Shown here in pieces: positions 16,801 through 26,200 of a stretch of 64,000 nt of DNA. This DNA is from Microbacterium hydrocarbonoxydans. Lineage in GTDB: Bacteria > Actinomycetota > Actinomycetes > Actinomycetales > Microbacteriaceae. Numbering within the stretch: the stretch's first letter is position 1; every line of letters begins with the position of its first letter. The position numbers and the translations under genes were made by a program. The stretch is from the NCBI RefSeq assembly GCF_904831005.1, contig NZ_LR882982.1, forward strand, positions 3,410,001 through 3,474,000, read 5' to 3'. The notes under the pieces were generated by a model. That model was not told where the DNA came from and searched no databases. It saw nothing but the letters and a program-made list of their open reading frames with translations.

Positions 16801-17651
16801 CGCTCCATGGCGCCGGGCTGTTCCTCGCCGGCCTGGGTGTGAGCGCCGTCGGTGCAGCCGTGCTCGCCCTGGCCGCCCACGGCATCCGCCATGCGGCGCC
16901 CGACGACTCCGCTCTGCGCCGCAGCCGGTGGCTCGGCGCCCCCGCATCGCTCGCCCTCGCGCTCGGAGTCTGGTTCTCGATCGAACGCGACTGGTTCTCG
17001 ATCTGGGCGATGTGGGCGCTCATGCTCGCCTATCTCGTGGCCGTCGTCGTGACGACGGTCCGCCTGCTCCGCGGGTCGACCACGCCGCCGCCCGTGTGGT
17101 TCCTGTTCGCGATCGCGTTCGTGACGGCGGTCGTCGCGTGGAGTCCGCGCGATCTGCGCGTCGAGTGGTTCTCGCTTCCGCTCGGGGCGTTCCTGCTGCT
17201 GGCGGGCATCGTCGCGATGCGCGGCCGCGGCGCCGGCGACGGCCCCGGCCCTGTCGATCGTCGGCCGACGCTCGACAGCTGGCCCGCGCGGTGGAACGGA
17301 TCGTGGGCGCTGCTGGCGCCCGGACTCGTCACGATGATGAGCGCGTCGATCGTGTCGACCTTCACCGACCCCCTGACGTGGCGGGCGATCCTCGTGATGG
17401 CGCTCTCCCTGGCCGCGATCCTCGTCGGATCCCGCGGAAGACTGGCTGCGCCCTTCCTCATCGGGCTCGTCGTGCTGCCGATCGAGAACGTGTTCGTGTT
17501 CTCGGTGCAGATCGGTCGGGGGATCGAATCGATGCCGTGGTGGATCACCCTCGCGGTCATGGGGGCGGTGCTGCTGATCATCGCGGTCACCGCCGAGAGG
17601 CGCACGGGGGAGAGCGGCTCGGTGGCGGCGCGCATCAGGGACCTGCGGTGA
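13842..17651 (+). CDS. Giant polytopic membrane protein with N-terminal zinc ribbon (SCO7613-like)
   Basis: A 1269-residue protein. Residues 34-49 carry CPVC and CCPCC, a likely zinc ribbon. A short Ala/Pro linker (residues about 85-128) follows, and then nearly all the remainder is hydrophobic, with roughly thirty predicted helices and short Arg-rich loops. The arrangement matches actinobacterial proteins annotated as SCO7613 C-terminal domain-containing membrane proteins, whose role is unknown. The start at ATG 13842 overlaps the XRE stop, which gives unusual coupling of a tiny regulator to a very large membrane protein. Low-complexity coding here creates long spurious antisense frames. Confidence 0.82.
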   Translation: MTAPLPPSQNAAPPALPTTWGESIARHLLDERACPVCHGALRGGCCPCCGSDLRGTVGVAVWESSLAAATALRARDELLRRIPVAASATGTPDEPVHAPVAAAPAAAAPPAGAPPAGAVLHGAEADPQGSATLQSVLATAGAGLFAVAAIVFTYFNPDLADRALRSVIVGLITLLFLGGAWLLSRRALRFSAEAVGGLGLVFAGLDIHAVAQLAAPGIDPWLTSAVATAAAGGLMLYAGARRGIRIWQWTAVVAIALVPAMLGAAGNAPVAEVLGAIGVAFAGAALVEWLRLPRVEVVTLTAVQLIASLSALVLVWSLGSADALASLLSISGMLVLIAVHAVVAARRMIARLWAFGAGGVASAALVIAVYAVTGHGVVEDAGLLAGDGPFEGFVSFAVVPASAALALVLIGALVPLPKAVPRAMVAAGSLVVLAGPALLVLAPSGLTGLSTVREFLRVNDEVGPVGMPGWGLPVGLLAVCAGLAVFSALARRREGIGRFANPTALLSLCFGALAVLVVGCGPLLVLPAAIAVLTLPVIVLAGALYVLPTLLEGRGLRMVALIAAHLALVAAAMIAWREPAVVPLAGAGTLVALAALVAVLPQRRRFLYVGAGFGYALVLVSTALGLVGVEGVAQLSLTVSVGLVVAIVATYVPSVGARAWQAVLVVSAVPFGIGVLQVIVERSGWTALSTGLMFALALSLMLTRRPGLTLVVRTAAAAMLVPTLAVMIVCLGAQLLSSSGSPVVLPIIAILVALVLPSTSIIREALQRRGHSVGSADAARVAIESSALLTGAIATALAVARDAAGLGTSFLVLLILGLGAAAQALFAGRRYAWGVAGAAFTGALWCVWGIAGVDVLEAYLLPPTLGAALVAVLLALRGRRVTALYAAGLLVAIGPIVALVAVVEPDPAGPGLVGQGSVVQGSVTWRVVALLAAAWILLAMEFVVRRSGGRMRRLRPLRIPTLIAAALAATVGTVQGIRLGLGWDHPTLHGAGLFLAGLGVSAVGAAVLALAAHGIRHAAPDDSALRRSRWLGAPASLALALGVWFSIERDWFSIWAMWALMLAYLVAVVVTTVRLLRGSTTPPPVWFLFAIAFVTAVVAWSPRDLRVEWFSLPLGAFLLLAGIVAMRGRGAGDGPGPVDRRPTLDSWPARWNGSWALLAPGLVTMMSASIVSTFTDPLTWRAILVMALSLAAILVGSRGRLAAPFLIGLVVLPIENVFVFSVQIGRGIESMPWWITLAVMGAVLLIIAVTAERRTGESGSVAARIRDLR

Positions 17652-17664
17652 GATCGGCTCCCAT

Positions 17665-17694
17665 TTGACCGCTCAGGTTACGCGGCATTACACT
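17665..17694 (+). promoter_or_regulatory. Promoter of the str operon
   Basis: TTGACC (17665-17670) and TACACT (17689-17694) with an 18-bp spacer, about 165 bp before rpsL. The transcribed leader has small inverted repeats (GCACGTC near 17707 with GACGTG, and CGGC/GCCG) and could be structured. Confidence 0.7.
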
Positions 17695-17861
17695 TGATCA
17701 GGTGTGTGCACGTCTCGACGTGTGCGCTGGGCGTCGGCACCATGCCGGTCCGCCCCCACGGCATACCCACCACCACACAAAAGCTCGCCGGTTCCGGCGT
17801 GCCGGTGGGTCTGATGTGAAACCCATCACGCTGTCACCGTGCAGCACTATGAGGAGAGAAC

Positions 17862-18230
17862 GTGCCAACCATTCAGCAGTTGGTTCGCAAGGGTCGCTCG
17901 CCCAAGGTCTCGAAGACCAAGGCGCCCGCACTCAAGTCGAACCCGCAGCAGGCCGGGGTCTGCACCCGCGTCTACACCACCACCCCGAAGAAGCCGAACT
18001 CGGCGATGCGCAAGGTCGCTCGTGTGAAGCTCCGCAACGGTACCGAGGTCACCGCGTACATCCCCGGTGAGGGTCACAACCTGCAGGAGCACTCGCTCGT
18101 GCTCGTGCGTGGAGGCCGTGTCAAGGACCTCCCCGGTGTCCGTTACAAGATCGTCCGTGGCGCCCTGGACACCCAGGCCGTCAAGAACCGTAAGCAGGCT
18201 CGCAGCCGCTACGGCGCGAAGAAGGGCTGA
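17862..18230 (+). CDS. rpsL: 30S ribosomal protein S12
   Basis: A 122-residue decoding-centre protein. [12 protein letters not shown] and [13 protein letters not shown] are invariant S12 segments. Lysines are present at both positions classically altered in streptomycin resistance (KKPNSA and GRVKDLPG), so the allele looks streptomycin-sensitive. The start is GTG with a GAGGAGAG ribosome-binding site. It is first in the rpsL-rpsG-fusA-tuf order. Confidence 0.98.
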   Translation: MPTIQQLVRKGRSPKVSKTKAPALKSNPQQAGVCTRVYTTTPKKPNSAMRKVARVKLRNGTEVTAYIPGEGHNLQEHSLVLVRGGRVKDLPGVRYKIVRGALDTQAVKNRKQARSRYGAKKG

Positions 18231-18235
18231 GTCCA

Positions 18236-18706
18236 ATGCCTCGTAAGGGTCCCGCCCCGAAGCGTCCCGTCGTCAACGACCCGGTATACGGCGCTCCGAT
18301 CGTCAGCCAGCTGGTCAACAAGATCCTGGTCGACGGCAAGAAGTCGCTGGCCGAGTCGATCGTCTACAACGCCCTCCGCGGCGTCGAGGCGAAGAACGGT
18401 CAGGACGCCGTCGCCACTCTGAAGAAGGCGCTCGACAACGTGCGCCCCACTCTCGAGGTCAAGAGCCGCCGCGTCGGTGGCTCGACCTACCAGGTTCCGG
18501 TCGAGGTCAAGCCGCACCGCGCGAACACCCTCGCGCTGCGCTGGCTCGTCAGCTACGCCAAGGGTCGTCGTGAGAAGACGATGACCGAGCGTCTCCAGAA
18601 CGAGATCCTCGACGCGTCGAACGGTCTCGGTGCAGCGGTCAAGCGCCGCGAGGACACGCACAAGATGGCCGAGTCGAACCGCGCGTTCGCTCACTACCGC
18701 TGGTAA
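18236..18706 (+). CDS. rpsG: 30S ribosomal protein S7
   Basis: A 156-residue primary assembly protein of the 30S head. [26 protein letters not shown] and the end AFAHYRW are typical for actinobacterial S7. It lies 5 bp after rpsL and is certainly co-transcribed with it. A large hairpin separates it from fusA. Confidence 0.98.
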   Translation: MPRKGPAPKRPVVNDPVYGAPIVSQLVNKILVDGKKSLAESIVYNALRGVEAKNGQDAVATLKKALDNVRPTLEVKSRRVGGSTYQVPVEVKPHRANTLALRWLVSYAKGRREKTMTERLQNEILDASNGLGAAVKRREDTHKMAESNRAFAHYRW

Positions 18707-18714
18707 ACAGCTTC

Positions 18715-18745
18715 GCCCGCCCCCGGCCACACGCCGGGGGCGGGC
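18715..18745 (+). terminator. rpsG-fusA intergenic hairpin
   Basis: A perfect 13-bp GC stem (GCCCGCCCCCGGC / GCCGGGGGCGGGC) with a 5-nt loop and no U-run, 8 bp after rpsG. It is probably a partial terminator or a processing/stability element inside the str operon. Confidence 0.6.
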
Positions 18746-18791
18746 ACCCCCCTCTTCGCAGTACGACTGCACAAAAGATAAGGACACTCCT

Positions 18792-20912
18792 GTGGCACAA
18801 GACGTGCTCACCGACCTGAGCAAGGTTCGGAACATCGGCATCATGGCTCACATCGATGCTGGCAAGACCACCACGACCGAGCGCATCCTGTTCTACACGG
18901 GCGTCAACCACAAGCTCGGCGAGACCCACGACGGTGCATCGACCACCGACTGGATGGAGCAGGAGAAGGAGCGCGGCATCACGATCACGTCTGCCGCCGT
19001 GACCTGCTACTGGAACAAGAACCAGATCAACATCATCGACACCCCCGGTCACGTGGACTTCACGGTCGAGGTGGAGCGCTCGCTCCGCGTCCTCGACGGT
19101 GCCGTCGCCGTCTTCGACGGCAAGGAGGGCGTCGAGCCCCAGTCCGAGACCGTGTGGCGTCAGGCTGACAAGTACAACGTCCCCCGCATCTGCTTCGTCA
19201 ACAAGATGGACAAGCTCGGCGCGGACTTCTACTTCACCGTCGACACCATCATCAACCGTCTCGGCGCCAAGCCGCTGGTCATCCAGCTGCCCATCGGCTC
19301 CGAGAACGACTTCATCGGCGTCGTCGACCTCGTCGAGATGCGTGCCCTCGTCTGGGCCGGTGACTCCAAGGGTGACGTCACCATGGGCGCCTCGTACGAG
19401 ATCCAGGAGATCCCGGCCGACCTCAAGGACAAGGCCGACGAGTACCGTCAGCAGCTCCTCGAGACCGTCGCCGAGACCGACGACGCTCTGCTCGAGAAGT
19501 TCTTCGGTGGTGAGGAGCTGACCGTCGCCGAGATCAAGGGCGCGATCCGCAAGCTCACCGTCGCCTCTGAGATCTACCCGGTCCTCTGCGGCTCGGCGTT
19601 CAAGAACCGCGGCGTCCAGCCGATGCTCGACGCCGTCGTGGACTACCTGCCGAACCCGCTCGACGTGGGCTCGATCCAGGCGCACGACCCCAAGGACTAC
19701 GACACGATCATCGAGCGTCACCCCGACGCGAAGGACCCGTTCGCAGCTCTCGCATTCAAGGTCGCGGTGCACCCGTTCTTCGGTCGCCTCACCTACGTGC
19801 GCGTCTACTCGGGCCAGCTCGACTCCGGCGCCCAGGTCATCAACTCGACCAAGGGCAAGAAGGAGCGCATCGGGAAGATCTTCCAGATGCACGCCAACAA
19901 GGAGATCCCGGTTCCCGCGGTCACGGCCGGCAACATCTACGCCGTCATCGGTCTGAAGGACACCACCACCGGTGACACCCTGACCGACCCGACCTCGCCG
20001 GTCGTCCTCGAGTCGATGACGTTCCCCGAGCCCGTCATCGAGGTCGCCATCGAGCCGAAGACCAAGGCCGACCAGGAGAAGCTGGGTGTCGCCATCCAGA
20101 AGCTCGCTGAAGAGGACCCGACCTTCCGCACCGAGCTCAACCCCGAGACCGGTCAGACGACCATCAAGGGCATGGGCGAGCTGCACCTCGACATCCTCGT
20201 CGATCGCATGAAGCGCGAGTTCAACGTCGAGGCCAACGTCGGAAAGCCTCAGGTCGCGTACCGCGAGACGATCCGCAAGGGCGTCGAGAAGTACGACTAC
20301 ACGCACAAGAAGCAGACCGGTGGATCGGGTCAGTTCGCGAAGATCCAGTTCAACATCGAGCCGCTCGACCTCGACGACGAGAAGACGTACGAGTTCGTCA
20401 ACGCGGTCACCGGTGGTCGCATCCCGCGTGAGTACATCGGCTCGATCGATGCCGGCTTCCAGGACGCGATGAACGTCGGCGTGCTCGCCGGATACCCCAT
20501 CGTGGGTGTCAAGGCGACCATCGTCGACGGTGCTGCTCACGACGTCGACTCCTCGGAGATGGCGTTCAAGATCGCAGGTTCGATGGGCATGAAGGAAGCC
20601 CTTCGTCGGGCGAACCCGGCACTGCTCGAGCCGCTCATGGCGGTCGAGGTGCGTACTCCCGAGGAGTACATGGGCGACGTCATCGGCGACCTGAACTCGC
20701 GTCGTGGCCAGATCCAGTCGATGGAAGACGCCGCCGGCGTCAAGGTCGTCCGTGCACACGTCCCGCTGTCCGAGATGTTCGGATACATCGGTGACCTGCG
20801 CTCGAAGACCTCGGGTCGTGCCGTCTACTCGATGGAGTTCAACAGCTACGCTGAGGTTCCCCGCGCTGTGGCCGACGAGATCATCCAGAAGCACCAGGGC
20901 GGCGGCGAGTAA
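18792..20912 (+). CDS. fusA: Elongation factor G
   Basis: A 706-residue translocation GTPase. The G motifs are in place: [12 protein letters not shown] (G1), DTPGHVDF (G3), NKMDKLG (G4) and CGSAFKN (G5), followed by domains II-V with TGGSGQFAK in domain IV and the C-terminal [18 protein letters not shown] 18792 was chosen because the family start [20 protein letters not shown] begins there; the open frame extends into rpsG, which is an artefact. An ATAAGGA motif precedes the start. Confidence 0.97.
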   Translation: MAQDVLTDLSKVRNIGIMAHIDAGKTTTTERILFYTGVNHKLGETHDGASTTDWMEQEKERGITITSAAVTCYWNKNQINIIDTPGHVDFTVEVERSLRVLDGAVAVFDGKEGVEPQSETVWRQADKYNVPRICFVNKMDKLGADFYFTVDTIINRLGAKPLVIQLPIGSENDFIGVVDLVEMRALVWAGDSKGDVTMGASYEIQEIPADLKDKADEYRQQLLETVAETDDALLEKFFGGEELTVAEIKGAIRKLTVASEIYPVLCGSAFKNRGVQPMLDAVVDYLPNPLDVGSIQAHDPKDYDTIIERHPDAKDPFAALAFKVAVHPFFGRLTYVRVYSGQLDSGAQVINSTKGKKERIGKIFQMHANKEIPVPAVTAGNIYAVIGLKDTTTGDTLTDPTSPVVLESMTFPEPVIEVAIEPKTKADQEKLGVAIQKLAEEDPTFRTELNPETGQTTIKGMGELHLDILVDRMKREFNVEANVGKPQVAYRETIRKGVEKYDYTHKKQTGGSGQFAKIQFNIEPLDLDDEKTYEFVNAVTGGRIPREYIGSIDAGFQDAMNVGVLAGYPIVGVKATIVDGAAHDVDSSEMAFKIAGSMGMKEALRRANPALLEPLMAVEVRTPEEYMGDVIGDLNSRRGQIQSMEDAAGVKVVRAHVPLSEMFGYIGDLRSKTSGRAVYSMEFNSYAEVPRAVADEIIQKHQGGGE

Positions 20913-20920
20913 CAACTTTC

Positions 20921-20950
20921 CTGGGAGCCGGGTTTCGGCTCGGCTCCCAG
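20921..20950 (+). terminator. fusA-tuf intergenic hairpin
   Basis: CTGGGAGCCG pairs perfectly with CGGCTCCCAG around a 10-nt loop, 8 bp after fusA. It has no U-run. A partial terminator ahead of a separately promoted tuf gene is likely. Confidence 0.6.
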
Positions 20951-20980
20951 GTCCCCTACAACTTCACATTCCCTCTCTAC

Positions 20981-20986
20981 TAAACT
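20981..20986 (+). promoter_or_regulatory. Candidate -10 element (TAAACT) for tuf
   Basis: TAAACT lies in an AT-rich patch 77 bp before tuf. No well-spaced -35 is evident. An additional tuf promoter is expected from its high demand. Confidence 0.35.
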
Positions 20987-21062
20987 GAGAACCTAAACCC
21001 GTAGAGATCCGGTCGCAATCCAGTGCCCGGACACCTCTACCCGACGTCCTGAGGAGGACCAA

Positions 21063-22253
<1,191 letters not shown>

Positions 22254-22271
22254 GCATCTGCTTCCTGGCAC

Positions 22272-22299
22272 AGGGGTCGGACCTTCGGGTCCGGCCCCT
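22272..22299 (+). terminator. Terminator of the str operon
   Basis: A 12-bp stem with one G-U pair closes on a TTCG tetraloop (AGGGGTCGGACC / GGTCCGGCCCCT), followed by TTTGTCGT, 18 bp after tuf. Confidence 0.85.
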
Positions 22300-22350
22300 T
22301 TGTCGTACCCCCGAGCCGCGGCATCCTCTTACGGCGGCCCGGCCGACCAT

Positions 22351-22501
22351 GCGGGGCGAGACCCATGTTGCGGCGTGAGACCCATGTTGCGGGGCGAGAC
22401 CCATGTTGCGGGGCGAGACCGCTGTTGCGGCGTGAGACCCATGTTGCGGGGCGAGACCCATGTTGCGGGGCGAGACCGCTGTTGCGGCGTGAGAACCATG
22501 T
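22351..22501 (+). repeat. Tandem array of eight 19-nt units with 57-nt super-period
   Basis: Units alternate among three variants: A GCGGGGCGAGACCCATGTT, B GCGGCGTGAGACCCATGTT and C GCGGGGCGAGACCGCTGTT. The order is A-B-A-C-B-A-C-B', so the block B-A-C (57 nt) is itself repeated. The last unit is incomplete and runs directly into the first copy of the 50-bp element. Confidence 0.9.
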
Positions 22502-22538
22502 GCAGGCGGTGGGTCTCGTGCGGGATCGGTGGTCTCGC
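22489..22538 (+). repeat. 50-bp dyad element, copy 1
   Basis: Begins GTGAGAACCATGTGCAGGCG and ends CGGTGGTCTCGC. GAGAACCA and TGGGTCTC form an imperfect stem. It is fused to the end of the tandem array. Confidence 0.8.
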
Positions 22539-22588
22539 CGGTGGGCGGTGGATGCTGACGCGTGGTCCGGTGAGTTGCACCTTTCGGT

Positions 22589-22638
22589 GCGAGACCCATG
22601 TGCTGGCGGTGGGTTTCGTGCGGGATCGGTGGTCTCGC
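22589..22638 (+). repeat. 50-bp dyad element, copy 2
   Basis: GCGAGACCCATGTGCTGGCG start and the same CGGTGGTCTCGC end as copy 1. It is preceded by CTTTCGGT, shared with copy 3 as CTTTCGGC. Confidence 0.8.
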
Positions 22639-22727
22639 GATTCACCGGGGCCGAGGCGCCGTGGCCGAATGCCGGGGGGTCGGCAGTGGCGCGGAGGAGG
22701 ATGCCGGGGCCAGACCTTCCTTTCGGC

Positions 22728-22777
22728 GCGAGACCCATGTGCAGGCGGTGGGTCTCGTGCGAGAACCGCGGTCTCGC
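22728..22777 (+). repeat. 50-bp dyad element, copy 3
   Basis: The most symmetrical copy: GAGACCCA pairs perfectly with TGGGTCTC, and a second small dyad, CGAGAACCGCGGTCTCG, closes the right half. Confidence 0.8.
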
Positions 22778-22978
22778 GGTGCAGCCAGGCCGCGACGCGG
22801 ATGCGGGGCCGCAGCCAGGCCGCAGCGAGGCCGCAGCGGGGCCGTGGCGGGGCCGTGGCGGGCTGCGGCGAGGCTGCAGCGGGCCGTGGCCGGAGGCGGC
22901 GGGTCGGATGCGGCGGGTCGCGGCGGGACGGCCGCGGGACCACGGCGGCGGATGCTGTAGCGAAGCGTGCATTCCGTG

Positions 22979-23028
22979 GCGAGACCCCTGTGCAGGCCAT
23001 GGGTTTCGTGCGGAGTCCGCGGTTTCGC
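22979..23028 (+). repeat. 50-bp dyad element, copy 4 (diverged)
   Basis: Begins GCGAGACCCCTGTGCAGGCC and ends CCGCGGTTTCGC. Length and spacing match the other copies, with several substitutions. Confidence 0.7.
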
Positions 23029-23072
23029 GACGGAATCCGCAGCCATGCGGCTCGACGCGCCGATGTATGACC

Positions 23073-23100
23073 TTGAATATAACTTGAAGTGTCCTATAAG
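23073..23100 (+). promoter_or_regulatory. Promoter of the giant surface protein gene
   Basis: TTGAAT (23073-23078) and TATAAG (23095-23100) with a 16-bp spacer in the only AT-rich patch of the region. TTGAA is directly repeated at 23084-23088 inside the spacer, a possible activator or regulator site. The leader to ATG 23278 would be about 170 nt. Confidence 0.65.
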
Positions 23101-23277
23101 GTGAGGAACGCTGCGCACACGCAGCACGCAGGTGCGCGCCCGAGGTCAAGGACGGGCGCGAGCCGATGACGCCTCAGGATGGCCCCACGCTTCCCTGAAC
23201 CGCAGTCGACGGTGTCTGCGTCAGGGGAGTACCTGCACGCCGGGGAGTGGCACGCAGGGTCATAGGGGAGTTTCAGC

Positions 23278-26200
23278 ATGCGTTCGACCCAGCGTCGAAG
23301 GACTTTTTCGCGCGCCCGGAGACTGACGGCCATCGCCACCGTCGTCTCATTGATCACCGGAGCGCTCGCTCTCGGGGTCGCCGCGCAGATGGCGACCGCG
23401 GCATCCTGGACGCCACGCGTCTCTGCGGAGAACGTGGACCCGACGGGCACCGGCAAGGACTTCGTCCTCGCCGGTGAGAACGTCGGCTTCTCGATCGACG
23501 TGACGAACGACAGCGGGGGAGCGCAGTTCAACCTCGCCCTCGTGGCGACGCTCCCGGGGAATGTCTCCTACGTCTCGGGCGAGGTGCAGGGCGGTGTACT
23601 CGCCGCACCGAAGATCTACGCCGCGGGCGACGTGCTGCCCAATCGCGCGCGCACGGCGGCCGACGCATCCTGCGTTTCCCTCGGCCTCGTCAACGCGCCC
23701 GGGCAGGCACCGCTCTGCGCCGTGCCCGCCGGACAGCAGATCTGGGTCTGGTCGAACGTGAACGACCTGCCGCAGGGTGGCACCGTCTCACCGACCATCA
23801 CGGTCGCACCGAACGATGACTATCCGGTCGGCAGCGTGGTCGGCTTCTCGATCGCCGCGTACACGTCGAACGACCCGACCCGTCTTCCCACGTTCGACGG
23901 TTCGCCCAGCGTCTCGCGCACGACGGCCCACACGTCCGGTGCCGGAGTCGCCACCGATGACGTGCCCGTGCAGGCCGTGCGTATCGTCAAGGACGAGCCG
24001 AGCGCCGAGAGCGAGCTGCTGCGCGGCGTGCACAGCAGCGTCACCACCTACTCGATGAAGGTCGAGAACACGACGCGCGGCGCGACGAACGACGTCACCG
24101 TCACCGATTACCTTCCCGCAGGGCTCGAGTACCTCGGCCTCGCCAGTGGCAACGACAACAGCTCGGGCATCGAGTACGCGGGTGCCCCGGTCATCTCGGG
24201 CGGCACGACCGTCGGCGAGTCTGTCGACACCGTGCAGCTGACGGCATCCGAAGCTGCAGCACTCGGCCTGCCCGGCGCCGGCGTCTACACGAAGATCGTC
24301 TGGGCTCTGGCGCCGCTTGACGCCGGCGAGACGCGGGTGATCGAGTATCACGCGGCCGTCCCGCTGTTCGCGAACGCACTGTGGGCAGGCGCAGCAGCGC
24401 CCGACGTCGCTTCGGGCGCGCAGGCGGCGAACCTCGACAACAACACCGGCGCCTCGACGCGTCACGGTGGCGAGACGACGCCCCAGGCGGCGCAGACCTT
24501 CCGCAACGTCGCCGTGGTCGACGGCCAGTACCAGGGCCCGGTCGCGAACGACGACCCGGCGCTGCGCGCGGCTCATGACGACGATGCCGAGATCATCGAG
24601 GCCGTGGATGTGCGCGTGCTCAAGCGCGTCGACAAGGGTGGTCTCTTCACCACGGGTTCGGTGGCCACGTACTCGATCGACCTGCGGGTCAGCGAGTATG
24701 TCGATGCCAGCGACATCGTGCTCACGGACGTGATTCCCAACGGGCTGTGCCCCGCGTTCCCGGGGTCGCTCGACGGCGTGGATCTCATCATCGGATCGGA
24801 CGAGGTGTCGCAGGCGACCTGGAACGCCCAGGCTCCCGGCGACGCGTGCAACTACCCGACCACCGAGTCCGCTGCCGTGCTGTCGCCCGAGCTGCACCTC
24901 GTGTCGATCACCTACACCCCGACCGACGGCACCTTCACGGTCGTGTTCGACGTCGACCCTCTGACTGCGGGACAGCATTTCACCGCCCAGTACTCCGTGA
25001 CGCAGCGCCCGAACTACACGGGTGCCGGCGGAGGCACGAGCTCGGGTGACAGCTTCGTCAACAAGGTCTCGGTGACCGCGAAGACCGAGCCGGTCGCGGC
25101 GATCGCGAACGACCCGGCCATCCGCGACCGCGTCGGCGGCGCCCGCTACGTCTTCGACGACTCCGCCGCCGTCATCGGTTCGGACCGCACGATCCTCGAC
25201 AAGACCGTGCTCGAGCGCGGCACGACACCTGACATGCCGCAGCCGGATGAGCTGCTGAAGCAGGCCACGAAGCCCTTCTCGCCGGGGGATGACGTCTGGT
25301 ACCGACTGTTCGTGGACTTCGCCGACGGCATCGACAGCCGCAACCCGCTGCTCACCGACTACCTGCCCGAGGGCATCGAGGTGCAGGAGCTCCGCTACGC
25401 CTACACGGGCGTCCCGGGCGCGACAGACGTGACCACTCCGGTGGCCTACGGCTCCCCGGGGTTCCCGACCACCTACGTCCCGAACGTCGCGCCCACCGGC
25501 GCCTCGTTGACGTGGGAGCTCGGCGCCCGCAACCGCACGACGAGCGGTGATCGCTTCATGCCCGAGGGCAGCACGCTCACCGTCTTCGTCCGGGGCACAG
25601 TGAAGGCGCAGTCGGCGTCTCAGGACGAGGTCGACAACCCCCTCAACCAGGCGAAGTACCAGCAGGTCAACGTCGACGGAGTGCTCGACTTCCGGCGTTC
25701 GGATGCCGGCATCGACCTCGACTGGGGATCCACCCTCACCAAGGGCATCGTCGCGGTCAACGGTCGCGAGATCGCAGGGTCGTTCGGTGACCGCGACCAG
25801 AGCGAGCAGGTCGTGCAGGGTGACGAGGTCGACTACCGCATCGACGTCAAGGCGCCGCAGAACACCACCACCGACTACCTGGTGTGGGATGTTCTGCCCG
25901 CCGGCGTGAAGAAGGCCGACGTCTCGGCGCCTCTCGCAGAGCTGTACCCCTCGAGCACGCGCCTCGGCGCGCAGGATGCCGCAGCGACCATGTACGACGC
26001 GGGGGAGACCCTGCCCGACGGCATCGCGCTGACCGGCGCCTTCGCAGGCCGCTCGGTGATCGTCTGGAAGATCAGCGCGTCGATCGCCGGCTCTGTCGCA
26101 GCGACCGAGACGACGACCGAGACCGTGAGCGGCTTCAGCCTCGGCTACACGCTCACTGTGCCCGCAGGCGTCGTCGATGGCGGCGATGCTGCGCAGCTGA

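Larger units (their letters stand above)
22300..23072. other. Repeat-rich non-coding stretch after tuf
   Basis: About 770 bp that holds an eight-unit tandem array, four copies of a 50-bp dyad-rich element and, around 22780-22975, a GC-rich degenerate run built on GCAGCCAGGCCGC-like words. Frames run through it in all phases on both strands simply because the repeats lack stops; none has a ribosome-binding site or protein-like composition. No promoter or known RNA was recognised inside it. Confidence 0.7.

Noticed and set aside
13416..17668. Long alternative frames on both strands over the giant zinc-ribbon membrane protein gene
   Set aside because: They are shadows of a low-complexity Ala/Leu/Val coding sequence; the sense frame alone gives coherent membrane helices and a zinc ribbon.
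17695..17861. A riboswitch in the rpsL leader
   Set aside because: Only small inverted repeats are visible, and no known riboswitch core could be identified by eye.
18639..20915. A 758-codon minus-strand frame opposite fusA
   Set aside because: It is exactly antisense to elongation factor G, whose motifs are complete.
22351..22501. Possible CRISPR array
   Set aside because: The 19-nt units are directly adjacent with no unique spacers, and no cas gene lies in the window.
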